Assembly: GCF_012027555.1 (NCBI RefSeq)
Contig: NZ_SNUQ01000001.1
Location: 62,001-126,000, forward strand
Reading direction: 5' to 3'
DNA length: 64,000 nucleotides
Source of the DNA: Thermococcus sp. CX2
GTDB lineage: Archaea > Methanobacteriota_B > Thermococci > Thermococcales > Thermococcaceae
Each line of letters opens with the position of its first letter. Within the stretch, counting starts at the first letter, position 1. The notes under the pieces were generated by a model that saw nothing but the letters and a program-made list of their open reading frames with translations, was not told the origin of the DNA and ran no database searches. Of this stretch, positions 56,905-64,000 are shown in pieces. The position numbers were made by a program, and so were the translations under genes.

Positions 56905-57762
56905 TCAATCATCCTCGCTTAACCTTTCGAGGACCTTCCTGGCTTTTCTCTTGAATTCCTCCTTATCGAGAAACTCCCAGTAGTGCTCCTTTGCAGGGAA
57001 AGAGCCGTTCTTGACCTCTTCACGGTAGTTCTCGAGGGCGAGGCGAATCATCCCACCTATGTCAGCGTACTTCTTGACGAAGGGTGGGACGTTCTCGTAA
57101 ATTCCAAGGAGGTCGTGCCAGACCAGAACCTGTCCGTCCACGTATGGCCCGGCCCCGATGCCGATGGTCGGAATGGAAACCTCCTCGGTTACAAGCTTGG
57201 CAACATCAGCAAGCGTGAACTCCAGAACGACAGCAAATGCCCCGGCTTTTTCAAGGGCCTTGGCATCGCGCAGGATTTCCTCGATCTCCTCCTCGGTTTC
57301 GCCCATCAGGCGATAGCCTCCCAATCTGAGGTAGCGCTGTGGAGTTAAGCCGGTGTGCCCCATAACTGGAATCCCCATGCGGACGAGCCTCTTAACGAGC
57401 TTTTTATGATCATAGCCGCCCTCTATCTTGACGGCATCTGCACCGGCCTGAATCAGCCTGATGGCATTCCTGATGCCTTCTTCAACGTCAACCTCGTAGC
57501 TCCCGAAGGGCATATCGGCCAGAACGAGCGCCCGCTTGACGGCTTTGGCAACGGCCCTCGTGTGGAGAACCATCTGATCCATAGAAACGACCAGTGTGCT
57601 TGGTTCGCCGTAAACGACCATGCCGAGAGAATCGCCGATGAATACGATGTCCATTCCCGCCCTGTCTGCTATGAACGCGGAAGGATAATCGTAAGCGGTG
57701 ACCATGGCGATTTTCTCTTTGCCTTTCATCTCCATAATCGTCCTTGGAGTTATCTCTCTCAT
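56905..57762 (-). CDS. panB: 3-methyl-2-oxobutanoate hydroxymethyltransferase
   Basis: 285 residues; [53 protein letters not shown] and [15 protein letters not shown] are the PanB motifs. It makes ketopantoate from ketoisovalerate for CoA synthesis. The C-terminal tail (about 20 residues, [15 protein letters not shown]) is longer than bacterial PanB. A CoA feedback role is known for archaeal homologues. Confidence 0.95.
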   Translation of the reverse strand: MREITPRTIMEMKGKEKIAMVTAYDYPSAFIADRAGMDIVFIGDSLGMVVYGEPSTLVVSMDQMVLHTRAVAKAVKRALVLADMPFGSYEVDVEEGIRNAIRLIQAGADAVKIEGGYDHKKLVKRLVRMGIPVMGHTGLTPQRYLRLGGYRLMGETEEEIEEILRDAKALEKAGAFAVVLEFTLADVAKLVTEEVSIPTIGIGAGPYVDGQVLVWHDLLGIYENVPPFVKKYADIGGMIRLALENYREEVKNGSFPAKEHYWEFLDKEEFKRKARKVLERLSEDD

Positions 57763-57820
57763 GCTCTCACCCTTAGCCTAATAAACCCCCCATCCCTATA
57801 AGTCTTCTGGAGGTGATAAG

Positions 57821-58249
57821 ATGCGCGAGTGGGAGCACTACGAGCACACCGCGGACATTGGAATCCGCGGGTACGGTGAGACCCTTGAGGAGGCCTTTGA
57901 AGCTGTCGCGTTGGCGCTCTTCGATGTCATGGTTGATGTTAGGAAGGTCGAGCCGAAAGAAGTGAGAGAAATCGAGGTGAAGGCCGAGGACTTGGAGGCT
58001 CTACTCTACATGTTCCTCGAGGAGCTTTTGGTGCTTCACGAGATGGACGGCCTCGTCTTTGGGGACTTCAAGGTCAAAATCGAGAAGACAGAGGGGGGCT
58101 ACAGGCTCAGGGCCAGGGCCTATGGTGAGCCCCTTGATTACGTGAAGCACGAGCCCAAGGAGGAAGTTAAGGCCATAACCTACCACGACATGAGGATTGA
58201 AAAACTGTCAGACGGGAGATGGATGGTCCAGCTCGTGCCCGATTTATGA
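57821..58249 (+). CDS. Archease
   Basis: 142 residues; [39 protein letters not shown] and [12 protein letters not shown] are the archease motifs, with the metal-site Asp and the C-terminal acidic cluster. Archease stimulates RtcB guanylylation and has been reported to change the specificity of the neighbouring m5C methyltransferase. Both partners are in this cluster, the methyltransferase 9 bp downstream. Confidence 0.95.
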   Translation: MREWEHYEHTADIGIRGYGETLEEAFEAVALALFDVMVDVRKVEPKEVREIEVKAEDLEALLYMFLEELLVLHEMDGLVFGDFKVKIEKTEGGYRLRARAYGEPLDYVKHEPKEEVKAITYHDMRIEKLSDGRWMVQLVPDL

Positions 58250-58258
58250 GGTGATTCG

Positions 58259-59203
58259 ATGAATGCCAGGGACGAGGTTAGGCAGGCCAACCCTGAGTTT
58301 TACGAGCGCTATTCTCAGATAGAGGACACCGACGAGTTCTGGGAGTTCATAGTAAGGCCCCTAAGGCAGAGCATCAGGGTGAACACGCTCAAGGCGCCCT
58401 TCGACTACATCGTGGAGCGCCTGAGCGAGCGCTACGAGCTTGAGCCGATTCCCTGGGTCAGAGAGGGCTTTTTCATCAACGTTGAGAACCTTGCCACGGT
58501 TCCCGAGCACAGCCTCGGTCTGATATTCGGCCAAGAGGCCAGCTCGATGATTCCGCCCGTTGTTCTTGATCCAAAGCCTGGAGAGCTCGTTCTCGACATG
58601 GCCGCCGCACCGGGAAGCAAGACCGGACAGATAGCCCAGTACATGGAGAATGAGGGCTGCATAATAGCCAACGACCCGAAGATAGAGAGGGCAAACGTCC
58701 TCATAGCGAACCTCAACAGGATGGGCGTTTTGAACACGCGTGTAACGACGCGCGATGGTGCCTACTTCGGTCGCTTTGAGAACACCTTCGACAGGGTTCT
58801 CCTCGATGCCCCCTGCTCAAGCGTGGGAATGATAAGGAAGAAGTGGCGCTTTCTGACGGAGTGGAGCCTTAGAACCGTCGTCCGCTACATGAACATACAA
58901 AAAAGACTTATCTTAGCCGGCTACCGCGCGCTGAAACCTGGGGGGGTTATGGTCTATTCAACATGCACCATTGACCCGCTGGAGAACGAGGAGGTCGTGG
59001 ATTACCTCCTCAGAAAGACTGACGCAAGGCTGGAAAAGATAGACCTGCCAGTTAGAACGAGCGAGCCCGTTTTAGAGTGGGAGGGCAGGCAGTACTCGGA
59101 GGAACTCAGGAAGGCCCTCAGGATTCACCCCAACGACAACGACACCGAGGCGTTTTTCATAGCCAAGATAGTCAAGCCCAAGGACGGTGGTGCAGATGAG
59201 TGA
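58259..59203 (+). CDS. NSUN/NOL1-type RNA m5C methyltransferase
   Basis: 314 residues. MAAAPGSKTGQ near residue 119 is the AdoMet loop, DAPCSSVGMIRKK is motif IV with its Cys and STCTIDPLENE carries the second catalytic Cys (motif VI). The N-terminal part is a ferredoxin-like RNA-binding domain; the C-terminal PUA-like domain of some relatives is missing and is encoded by the next gene. Its archaeal homologue PAB1947 methylates tRNA under archease control. Confidence 0.9.
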   Translation: MNARDEVRQANPEFYERYSQIEDTDEFWEFIVRPLRQSIRVNTLKAPFDYIVERLSERYELEPIPWVREGFFINVENLATVPEHSLGLIFGQEASSMIPPVVLDPKPGELVLDMAAAPGSKTGQIAQYMENEGCIIANDPKIERANVLIANLNRMGVLNTRVTTRDGAYFGRFENTFDRVLLDAPCSSVGMIRKKWRFLTEWSLRTVVRYMNIQKRLILAGYRALKPGGVMVYSTCTIDPLENEEVVDYLLRKTDARLEKIDLPVRTSEPVLEWEGRQYSEELRKALRIHPNDNDTEAFFIAKIVKPKDGGADE

Positions 59204-59609
59204 CTCCGAGAGGGTCAAGAGGCTGCTGATAGAGAACTACGGCTACGCCCCAGAGCTGGTTTACGAAATTAGGGGCAGGAACAGCAAGGTCTACGCCTAC
59301 AGGCCGTGTTCCTTCGAGGTAAAGAGCACGGACAGGCAGGGGGTATACTTCGGCAGGATTGAGAGCGACGGGATAAGGCTCACCATCGAGGGCTCTTTTT
59401 TGGTGGGGCCGAAGGCCACGAAAAACGTGGTCGAGCTCGATGAAGAGCGGGCTCTCCGCTATCTCGCTGGGGAGAGCATAGAGGTCGAGGAGAACATCAG
59501 CGGCTGGGTAATCCTGAAATGGGGTGACTACTACCTCGGAACGGGTAAGGCCAAGGACGGAAGGATATACAATTACGTCCCCAAGGATAGAAGGTTGAAG
59601 CTCAAATGA
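59196..59609 (+). CDS. Stand-alone RsmF/NOL1 C-terminal-type RNA-binding protein
   Basis: 137 residues; the segment ALRYLAGESIEVE...GWVILKWGDYYLGTGKAK and IYNYVPKDRR matches the C-terminal domain of RsmF/NOP2 m5C enzymes, here as a separate gene. The start at 59196 after GGTGGTG overlaps the methyltransferase stop by 8 bases, so both are made together. Probably an RNA-binding partner of the m5C enzyme. Confidence 0.78.
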   Translation: MSDSERVKRLLIENYGYAPELVYEIRGRNSKVYAYRPCSFEVKSTDRQGVYFGRIESDGIRLTIEGSFLVGPKATKNVVELDEERALRYLAGESIEVEENISGWVILKWGDYYLGTGKAKDGRIYNYVPKDRRLKLK

Positions 59610-59669
59610 CCAGAACCGTCCCGTTAAAGCTTAAATAACTTTAGGGCAATCTAAAATGGGGGTGAGGGA

Positions 59670-61109
59670 ATGGTTCCGCTGAAAAAGCTTGACAAGATAA
59701 GGTGGGAAATTCCAAAGTTCGATAAGAGAATGCGCGTTCCGGGTAGGGTCTACGCCGACGATGCGCTCATAGAGAAGATGAGGGGAGACAAAACCCTTGA
59801 GCAGGCTGCCAACGTTGCCATGCTGCCCGGAATTTACAGGTACTCCATCGTTATGCCCGACGGCCACCAGGGCTACGGTTTCCCAATCGGTGGCGTTGCC
59901 GCTTTTGACGTCAACGAGGGTGTTATAAGCCCCGGAGGTGTGGGCTACGACATCAACTGTGGCGTCAGGCTCATACGGACGAATTTGAGCGAAAAGGAAG
60001 TCCGTCCAAAGATTAAGGAGCTCATCGATACGCTCTTCAAGAATGTGCCTTCCGGATTGGGCAGCAAGGGAAGGGTCAGGCTCCACTGGAGCCAGCTCGA
60101 TGATGTCCTGGCCGATGGCGCCAAGTGGGCCGTCGATAATGGCTACGGCTGGAAAGAGGATTTGGAGCACCTTGAAGAGGGCGGAGGAATGGATGGGGCC
60201 GACCCAGAGGCCGTCAGCCAGAAGGCGAAGCAGCGCGGTGCTTCTCAGCTCGGTTCCCTCGGCTCGGGTAACCACTTCCTTGAGATTCAGGTAGTTGATA
60301 AGATCTACGACGAGAAAATTGCCAAAGCCTATGGCCTCTACGAGGGACAGATCGTCGTCATGGTGCACACCGGTTCTCGCGGACTGGGCCACCAGGTAGC
60401 GAGCGATTACCTGAGGATAATGGAGAAGGCCAACAGGAAGTACAACGTGCCCTGGCCAGACCGTGAGCTGGTCAGCGTTCCGTTCCAGACGGAGGAAGGT
60501 CAGCGCTACTTCTCAGCTATGAAAGCCGCTGCAAACTTCGCCTGGGCCAACAGGCAGATGATAACCCACTGGGTCAGGGAGAGCTTCGAGGAGGTCTTCA
60601 AACAGAAAGCCGAGGACATGGAGATGAGCATCGTCTACGATGTGGCCCACAACATAGCGAAGGTCGAGGAGCACGAGGTCGATGGAAAGAAGGTCAAAGT
60701 TGTAGTCCACAGGAAGGGAGCTACCAGAGCTTTCCCGGCCGGACACCCGGACGTTCCGAGGGCATACAGAGACGTCGGCCAACCCGTGCTCATACCGGGT
60801 TCGATGGGAACGGCCAGCTACGTCCTGGCTGGGGCCGAGGGCTCGATGAAGGAAACCTTTGGTTCGAGCTGCCACGGAGCAGGTAGGCTCATGAGCAGGC
60901 ACGCCGCGACCAGGCAGTACCGCGGCGACAAGCTGAGGAACGAGCTCTTCCAGAGGGGAATCTATATTAGAGCGGCCAGCATGCGCGTCGTTGCTGAGGA
61001 AGCCCCAGGAGCCTACAAGAACGTGGACAACGTCGTTAACGTTGTCCACCAGGCGGGAATAGCCACACTTGTTGCCAGGATGAGGCCGCTCGGAGTGGCC
61101 AAGGGCTGA
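59670..61109 (+). CDS. rtcB: RtcB tRNA-splicing RNA ligase
   Basis: 479 residues, no intein. [23 protein letters not shown] (metal Cys), [12 protein letters not shown] and GSSCHGAGR (His guanylylation site near residue 404). RtcB joins tRNA halves with GTP and Mn2+; archease is its cofactor. The P. horikoshii enzyme carries an intein; here the segment is uninterrupted. It starts about 60 bp after the RsmF-C gene. Confidence 0.96.
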   Translation: MVPLKKLDKIRWEIPKFDKRMRVPGRVYADDALIEKMRGDKTLEQAANVAMLPGIYRYSIVMPDGHQGYGFPIGGVAAFDVNEGVISPGGVGYDINCGVRLIRTNLSEKEVRPKIKELIDTLFKNVPSGLGSKGRVRLHWSQLDDVLADGAKWAVDNGYGWKEDLEHLEEGGGMDGADPEAVSQKAKQRGASQLGSLGSGNHFLEIQVVDKIYDEKIAKAYGLYEGQIVVMVHTGSRGLGHQVASDYLRIMEKANRKYNVPWPDRELVSVPFQTEEGQRYFSAMKAAANFAWANRQMITHWVRESFEEVFKQKAEDMEMSIVYDVAHNIAKVEEHEVDGKKVKVVVHRKGATRAFPAGHPDVPRAYRDVGQPVLIPGSMGTASYVLAGAEGSMKETFGSSCHGAGRLMSRHAATRQYRGDKLRNELFQRGIYIRAASMRVVAEEAPGAYKNVDNVVNVVHQAGIATLVARMRPLGVAKG

Positions 61110-61141
61110 TTCATTTTCTCTTAACTTTTGGAGGTTTCACC

Positions 61142-61609
61142 ATGAAGGAACTCACCCATGTCGATGAGAAGGGCGTTAAGATGGTTGAGGTCGGCCACAA
61201 GAGCGAGGTCTTCAGGAGGGCCGTTGCCAAGGGCAGGATAAGGCTCAGGCCAGAGACGATAGAGCTCATAAAGGCCGGAAAGACGAAGAAGGGCAACGTC
61301 ATAGCGACGGCACAGATAGCGGGCATTCTGGCGGTCAAAAAGACCCCCGAGCTCATACCACTCTGCCATCCGATACCGCTGACGGGCGTGGATATAACCT
61401 TCGAGTTCGGCGAGGACTACATAGAGGCCACCTGCGAGGTTCGGGCGACCTATAAGACCGGAGTCGAGATGGAGGCCCTGACGGGGGTAACCCTCGCGCT
61501 GCTGACTATATGGGACATGGTTAAGGCCGTCGAGAAGGACGAGCAGGGTCAGTATCCGTTTACGAGGATCGAGGACGTTCACGTCGTGGAGAAGGTGAAG
61601 GAGGAATAA
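61142..61609 (+). CDS. moaC: Cyclic pyranopterin monophosphate synthase
   Basis: 155 residues; [67 protein letters not shown] are the MoaC motifs. It acts with MoaA early in molybdopterin/tungstopterin synthesis, the cofactor used by the FOR enzyme at the left of the window. GGAGGTTTCACC precedes the ATG. Confidence 0.95.
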   Translation: MKELTHVDEKGVKMVEVGHKSEVFRRAVAKGRIRLRPETIELIKAGKTKKGNVIATAQIAGILAVKKTPELIPLCHPIPLTGVDITFEFGEDYIEATCEVRATYKTGVEMEALTGVTLALLTIWDMVKAVEKDEQGQYPFTRIEDVHVVEKVKEE

Positions 61610-61611
61610 CC

Positions 61612-61965
61612 TTGATAGTGCCAGCCTTCCTGGCTGGCGTGTTTTTCACCCTGGTATACCTTACCACACTCTATTTTCTGATCACCTCGGAAAGCTTGAA
61701 GCGAGCGGTTCTCATGGTACCGCTGCTTATTGGAGCTTACCTGCTTGGCAAGTGGGCGATGTTTAAGGCCGTGGAATCGAACGGCGAGATATTGGTCTGG
61801 CTGGCTGGGGTTGTCATAATGGCAGTAGGTATAATTCCTTGGCTCCACAGGAAGGCATCTGAGAAAACCCCCTCAGGAGAGAACGCTGCGAGCATCGTCG
61901 CAGTGGTGCTTGTGGCCCCATTCGTTCTGCTGGCCATCTTCATCGCACTCGCCTTCCTCAGCTGA
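61612..61965 (+). CDS. Small membrane protein
   Basis: 117 residues with four hydrophobic segments. It starts 2 bp after moaC with TTG (or GTG two codons later), so it is coupled to it. No family recognised. Confidence 0.68.
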   Translation: MIVPAFLAGVFFTLVYLTTLYFLITSESLKRAVLMVPLLIGAYLLGKWAMFKAVESNGEILVWLAGVVIMAVGIIPWLHRKASEKTPSGENAASIVAVVLVAPFVLLAIFIALAFLS

Positions 61966-61969
61966 TTTC

Positions 61970-62476
61970 TTATTCCCTGCAGTAGCCCAGGATGAAGTAC
62001 TCCATAACTTTGAGCAGTTCGTTGAGGAAGAATCCCAGGAGTATTAGAAAGATGCTCGCCAGAGGGTATCTGCCCTCCAGATACTGAAGGCCGAAGATGA
62101 GGGGCGCCCAGATGACGAAGGGCTGGAGCTCCATGAGTATCTTCATCGTCATCGAGGTTTGGCTTAAAATGAGCTTCTTTAGTGCTCCCTCGCTTCTCAC
62201 AAAGTAGGCGTTCTCTTTGATCTTCTCCCCCTTCGTGAGAGGTTTGGTGCTCCTCACGAGCAGTTTAGTCCCGTCCTTGAACTTCATGAGGTAGACGTAC
62301 TTCCCAAAGCTCGACGCGAGGAAAGACTCGACCATTAGCTCCGCATCCCAGTCTTCTCTCAGCTCCATGGGGCTGATGCCATTTCGCCTCAGCCCCTCCT
62401 TGAACTTTTCGCTCTCGAACTTCAGCCCCCAGACCCTGAAGTGATACGCTGGCTTGAGGAGCCTTTCGAGGAGCAT
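61970..62476 (-). CDS. Membrane-associated protein of unknown function
   Basis: 168 residues. A soluble first part with charged residues (FRVWGLKFESEKFKEGLRRNGISPMEL) is followed by two hydrophobic spans near 108-124 and 138-158. It converges on the 61612 gene. No family recognised. Confidence 0.7.
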   Translation of the reverse strand: MLLERLLKPAYHFRVWGLKFESEKFKEGLRRNGISPMELREDWDAELMVESFLASSFGKYVYLMKFKDGTKLLVRSTKPLTKGEKIKENAYFVRSEGALKKLILSQTSMTMKILMELQPFVIWAPLIFGLQYLEGRYPLASIFLILLGFFLNELLKVMEYFILGYCRE

Positions 62477-62606
62477 GGAAAAGCCTCCAGACTGATTACT
62501 GCCTCTGTTAGTATTAACCTCACTGGTCTTATAAAACTTTGTTGGTTCTCAATTCTGGCCAGCCTATTTTTTAAGCCTCCACGGGAAAACTTCTCGGGTG
62601 GGAGTA

Positions 62607-63128
62607 ATGTATCTGGTGAAGAAGAGTAAAGCTGGCTACATATTTGATAAGCCGCGCGAGAGGATAGCGTTCCTCTTCATGGATGATGGAACCTACATCA
62701 TGTACCACGACGAGAAAGTCCTCTGCTACTCGACAGGGCCAGTAGAGATAGCGAGGGAGGATATAGAGGCCTTTGAAAAGACCGGCGAGCTTCCGGAGCT
62801 TGTAAATCGTATCAAGGCCGGGGATTTTCCAGGGCAGTGCGTCGTTAGGGAGCTACCTCCAATAGACGATGATCTGGCCCCGCTCAACCCGGGCAGGAAG
62901 GCGGTGGTAATCTTCACGGGCTTCAGGGATACGGTGATAGACTACGTCGAGTGCAACGGTAAGACTTTGGCAGTCGCGAGGCTCGTGGACGAGCCAGAAA
63001 AAGTCTGCCGCTTCGCTGGGAGGGGCAACTACAAGATAGCGGCCGTCAAGCTCAAGCGCGGTGAGAAATGCTTGAGCAGGGAAGAGTTCCTCAAGGAAAT
63101 CGAGGAGTGCCAGCGGAAGGTTTTTTAG
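62607..63128 (+). CDS. Conserved protein of unknown function
   Basis: 173 residues; a beta-rich first half (AGYIFDKPRERIAFLFMDDGTYIMYH) and a second half with three Cys (YVECNGKTL, EKVCRFAG, KCLSREEF). GGTGGGAG precedes the ATG chosen at 62607; a GTG three codons earlier is possible. It is 22 bp upstream of the MutS-like gene on the same strand. Confidence 0.72.
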   Translation: MYLVKKSKAGYIFDKPRERIAFLFMDDGTYIMYHDEKVLCYSTGPVEIAREDIEAFEKTGELPELVNRIKAGDFPGQCVVRELPPIDDDLAPLNPGRKAVVIFTGFRDTVIDYVECNGKTLAVARLVDEPEKVCRFAGRGNYKIAAVKLKRGEKCLSREEFLKEIEECQRKVF

Positions 63129-63150
63129 ACCCCTTCCCATCTTTTGAACG

Positions 63151-64000
63151 ATGACGCTCAAGCTTAACCCAGAGGCCAGGGCGATATACAAAGCCATCCG
63201 CGAGGATATAAAGAGAAGGTTAGTCCTTCCTGGGAGTTCAGCTATTCTCGACCGCTTCGAGCCCGTGGGTGATAAAGACGAAATCCTCCAGAGACAGGCC
63301 TATCTGAGGGAGAACCTCCCGCGGATTAGACCCGAGCTTAAGGACTACCTCTCGAAAATCAGGCCCATAAAGTTCAGGCGGGACTTCCTCCACGACAGGA
63401 TTCTGATAGTTGACGAGAGCGAGCTTGAAAAAGCAGAGAATTTAAACCTCTGCGAGGTCTCGACGAGCCTTGAGGATGCCGAGGGCTATCCGCTCGTACT
63501 CAGCACGGTTGGCTACGGTATAGACGTTGAGCTTACCCCTTCTGATATAGCCCCCGAGCTCTACGTTATGCCCCTTTGGGAAAACCGAGAGACGTTGATA
63601 GCATTGGCGAAAATCGGGATACTGACCGGAGGGGGAAGCGTCGCGGGAGAAATATTAGATGCCCTCAAAGAGCTTGAGGAGGTCATGAACAAAAGCTCCC
63701 TTCTCGATTCTCTCGACGAGATAATAGCCGGGAAGGAGCGCGAACTGAACGAGAAGATTTCAGAAAAGCTCGAGAAGTTCAGCCTGACGCTGAGCGGGAA
63801 AGAGCTGCTTGAATTCCTGAGCGAGCTTAAAGCTGGGAACTACGAGGCGATTTTCTCACACTTCGGAGAGGTGGAGGGCGAAATTTTAGACCTCATCAAC
63901 GAGGCCGAGGAAGAGCTGAGCGAAAAGCTCGGCGTCACGATTGAGTTGTTCTCCCGTGAGGAGCTCTATCCCGTTACAGTTCCCCCAGAGAGAGTTGAAA
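63151..64000 (+). CDS. Probable MutS-family (MutS2/MutS5-like) protein, N-terminal part
   Basis: The open frame starts MTLKLNPEARAIYKAIREDI and runs past the window end. The visible 283 residues are mainly helical with a long coil (KERELNEKISEKLEKFSLTL) and FSREELYPVTVPPERVE, resembling the core/lever part of archaeal MutS-like ATPases. The P-loop domain would lie beyond the window, so the assignment is tentative. Confidence 0.5.
   Translation, partial: MTLKLNPEARAIYKAIREDIKRRLVLPGSSAILDRFEPVGDKDEILQRQAYLRENLPRIRPELKDYLSKIRPIKFRRDFLHDRILIVDESELEKAENLNLCEVSTSLEDAEGYPLVLSTVGYGIDVELTPSDIAPELYVMPLWENRETLIALAKIGILTGGGSVAGEILDALKELEEVMNKSSLLDSLDEIIAGKERELNEKISEKLEKFSLTLSGKELLEFLSELKAGNYEAIFSHFGEVEGEILDLINEAEEELSEKLGVTIELFSREELYPVTVPPERVE

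Noticed and set aside
1-64000. CRISPR array
   Set aside because: No regularly spaced repeats of 25-37 bp were seen; the Cas4-like and CoiA-like genes are not beside any array.

Overview
The window is a Thermococcales chromosome segment, most likely Thermococcus. The signs are an archaeal EF-1alpha/uS10/tRNA-Ser start, a tungsten aldehyde oxidoreductase very like Pyrococcus formaldehyde:ferredoxin oxidoreductase, Taw2, ABCE1, archease and RtcB, GGTGA/GGAGG ribosome binding sites, TATA/BRE promoters, and many short spacings and start-stop overlaps. The species is not decided here. From memory, the size and tRNA-linked layout of the integrated element recall the TKV-type virus regions of T. kodakarensis and the similar regions of T. 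gammatolerans; this was not checked.

Host left arm (1-27446): translation genes (EF-1alpha end, uS10, tRNA-Ser), a tungstoenzyme with a MoaD/ThiS-like protein, wybutosine enzyme Taw2, a C/D box sRNA, an orphan Cas4-like nuclease, a cyclic 2,3-diphosphoglycerate operon (cDPG synthetase plus 2-phosphoglycerate kinase), a GC-rich structured spacer that may encode an H/ACA-like RNA, then CBS, glutaminase-type, DUF364, HsdR-N and HypE-like genes. Positions 14.1-19.8 kb hold small membrane proteins, an ArsR-like regulator, a DUF2202 ferritin-like protein, an anion-transporter-like protein, a CWB2-like secreted protein and a DUF4405-like haem membrane protein. Three promoters there share a TTACATA motif just downstream of their TATA boxes. 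ABCE1, a DUF1998 helicase, a YigZ protein, a HAD protein and a PAP2 membrane protein follow.

Integrated element (27405-54597, about 27.2 kb): it lies in tRNA-Thr(CGT), bounded by 128-bp direct repeats, and an SSV-type tyrosine integrase gene is split between the two ends. The repeats run 83 bp past the tRNA, into integrase coding sequence, which suggests the site already held a scar of an earlier integration. Nearly all backbone genes are on the minus strand. The left block (27.4-33.5 kb) has small DNA-binding and unknown proteins and a TGT/DpdA-like transglycosylase. The right block (42.6-53.8 kb) has a HerA/FtsK-type ATPase and a chain of secreted or membrane proteins, including very small hydrophobic proteins, fitting a spindle-shaped-virus-like virion module. 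Between them, 33.7-42.55 kb is a plus-strand, AT-richer cargo block: a SAP-like/PD-(D/E)XK protein, a CoiA-like nuclease, a TacT-like GNAT protein, small membrane proteins, a MazG-like protein and a McrBC pair with an EVE/YTH-like N-terminus. The cargo units share promoter-region sequence motifs and look like an anti-invader island carried by the virus-like element.

Host right arm (54.7-64.0 kb): a membrane-anchored protein, a DMT transporter, a GT2 glycosyltransferase, PanB, then an RNA-processing group (archease, NSUN-type m5C methyltransferase, a stand-alone RsmF-C-type RNA-binding protein, RtcB ligase), MoaC, small membrane or unknown proteins, and the start of a probable MutS-family gene cut off by the window end. 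No CRISPR array and no insertion sequence was seen. No gene-free stretch exceeds about 300 bp.
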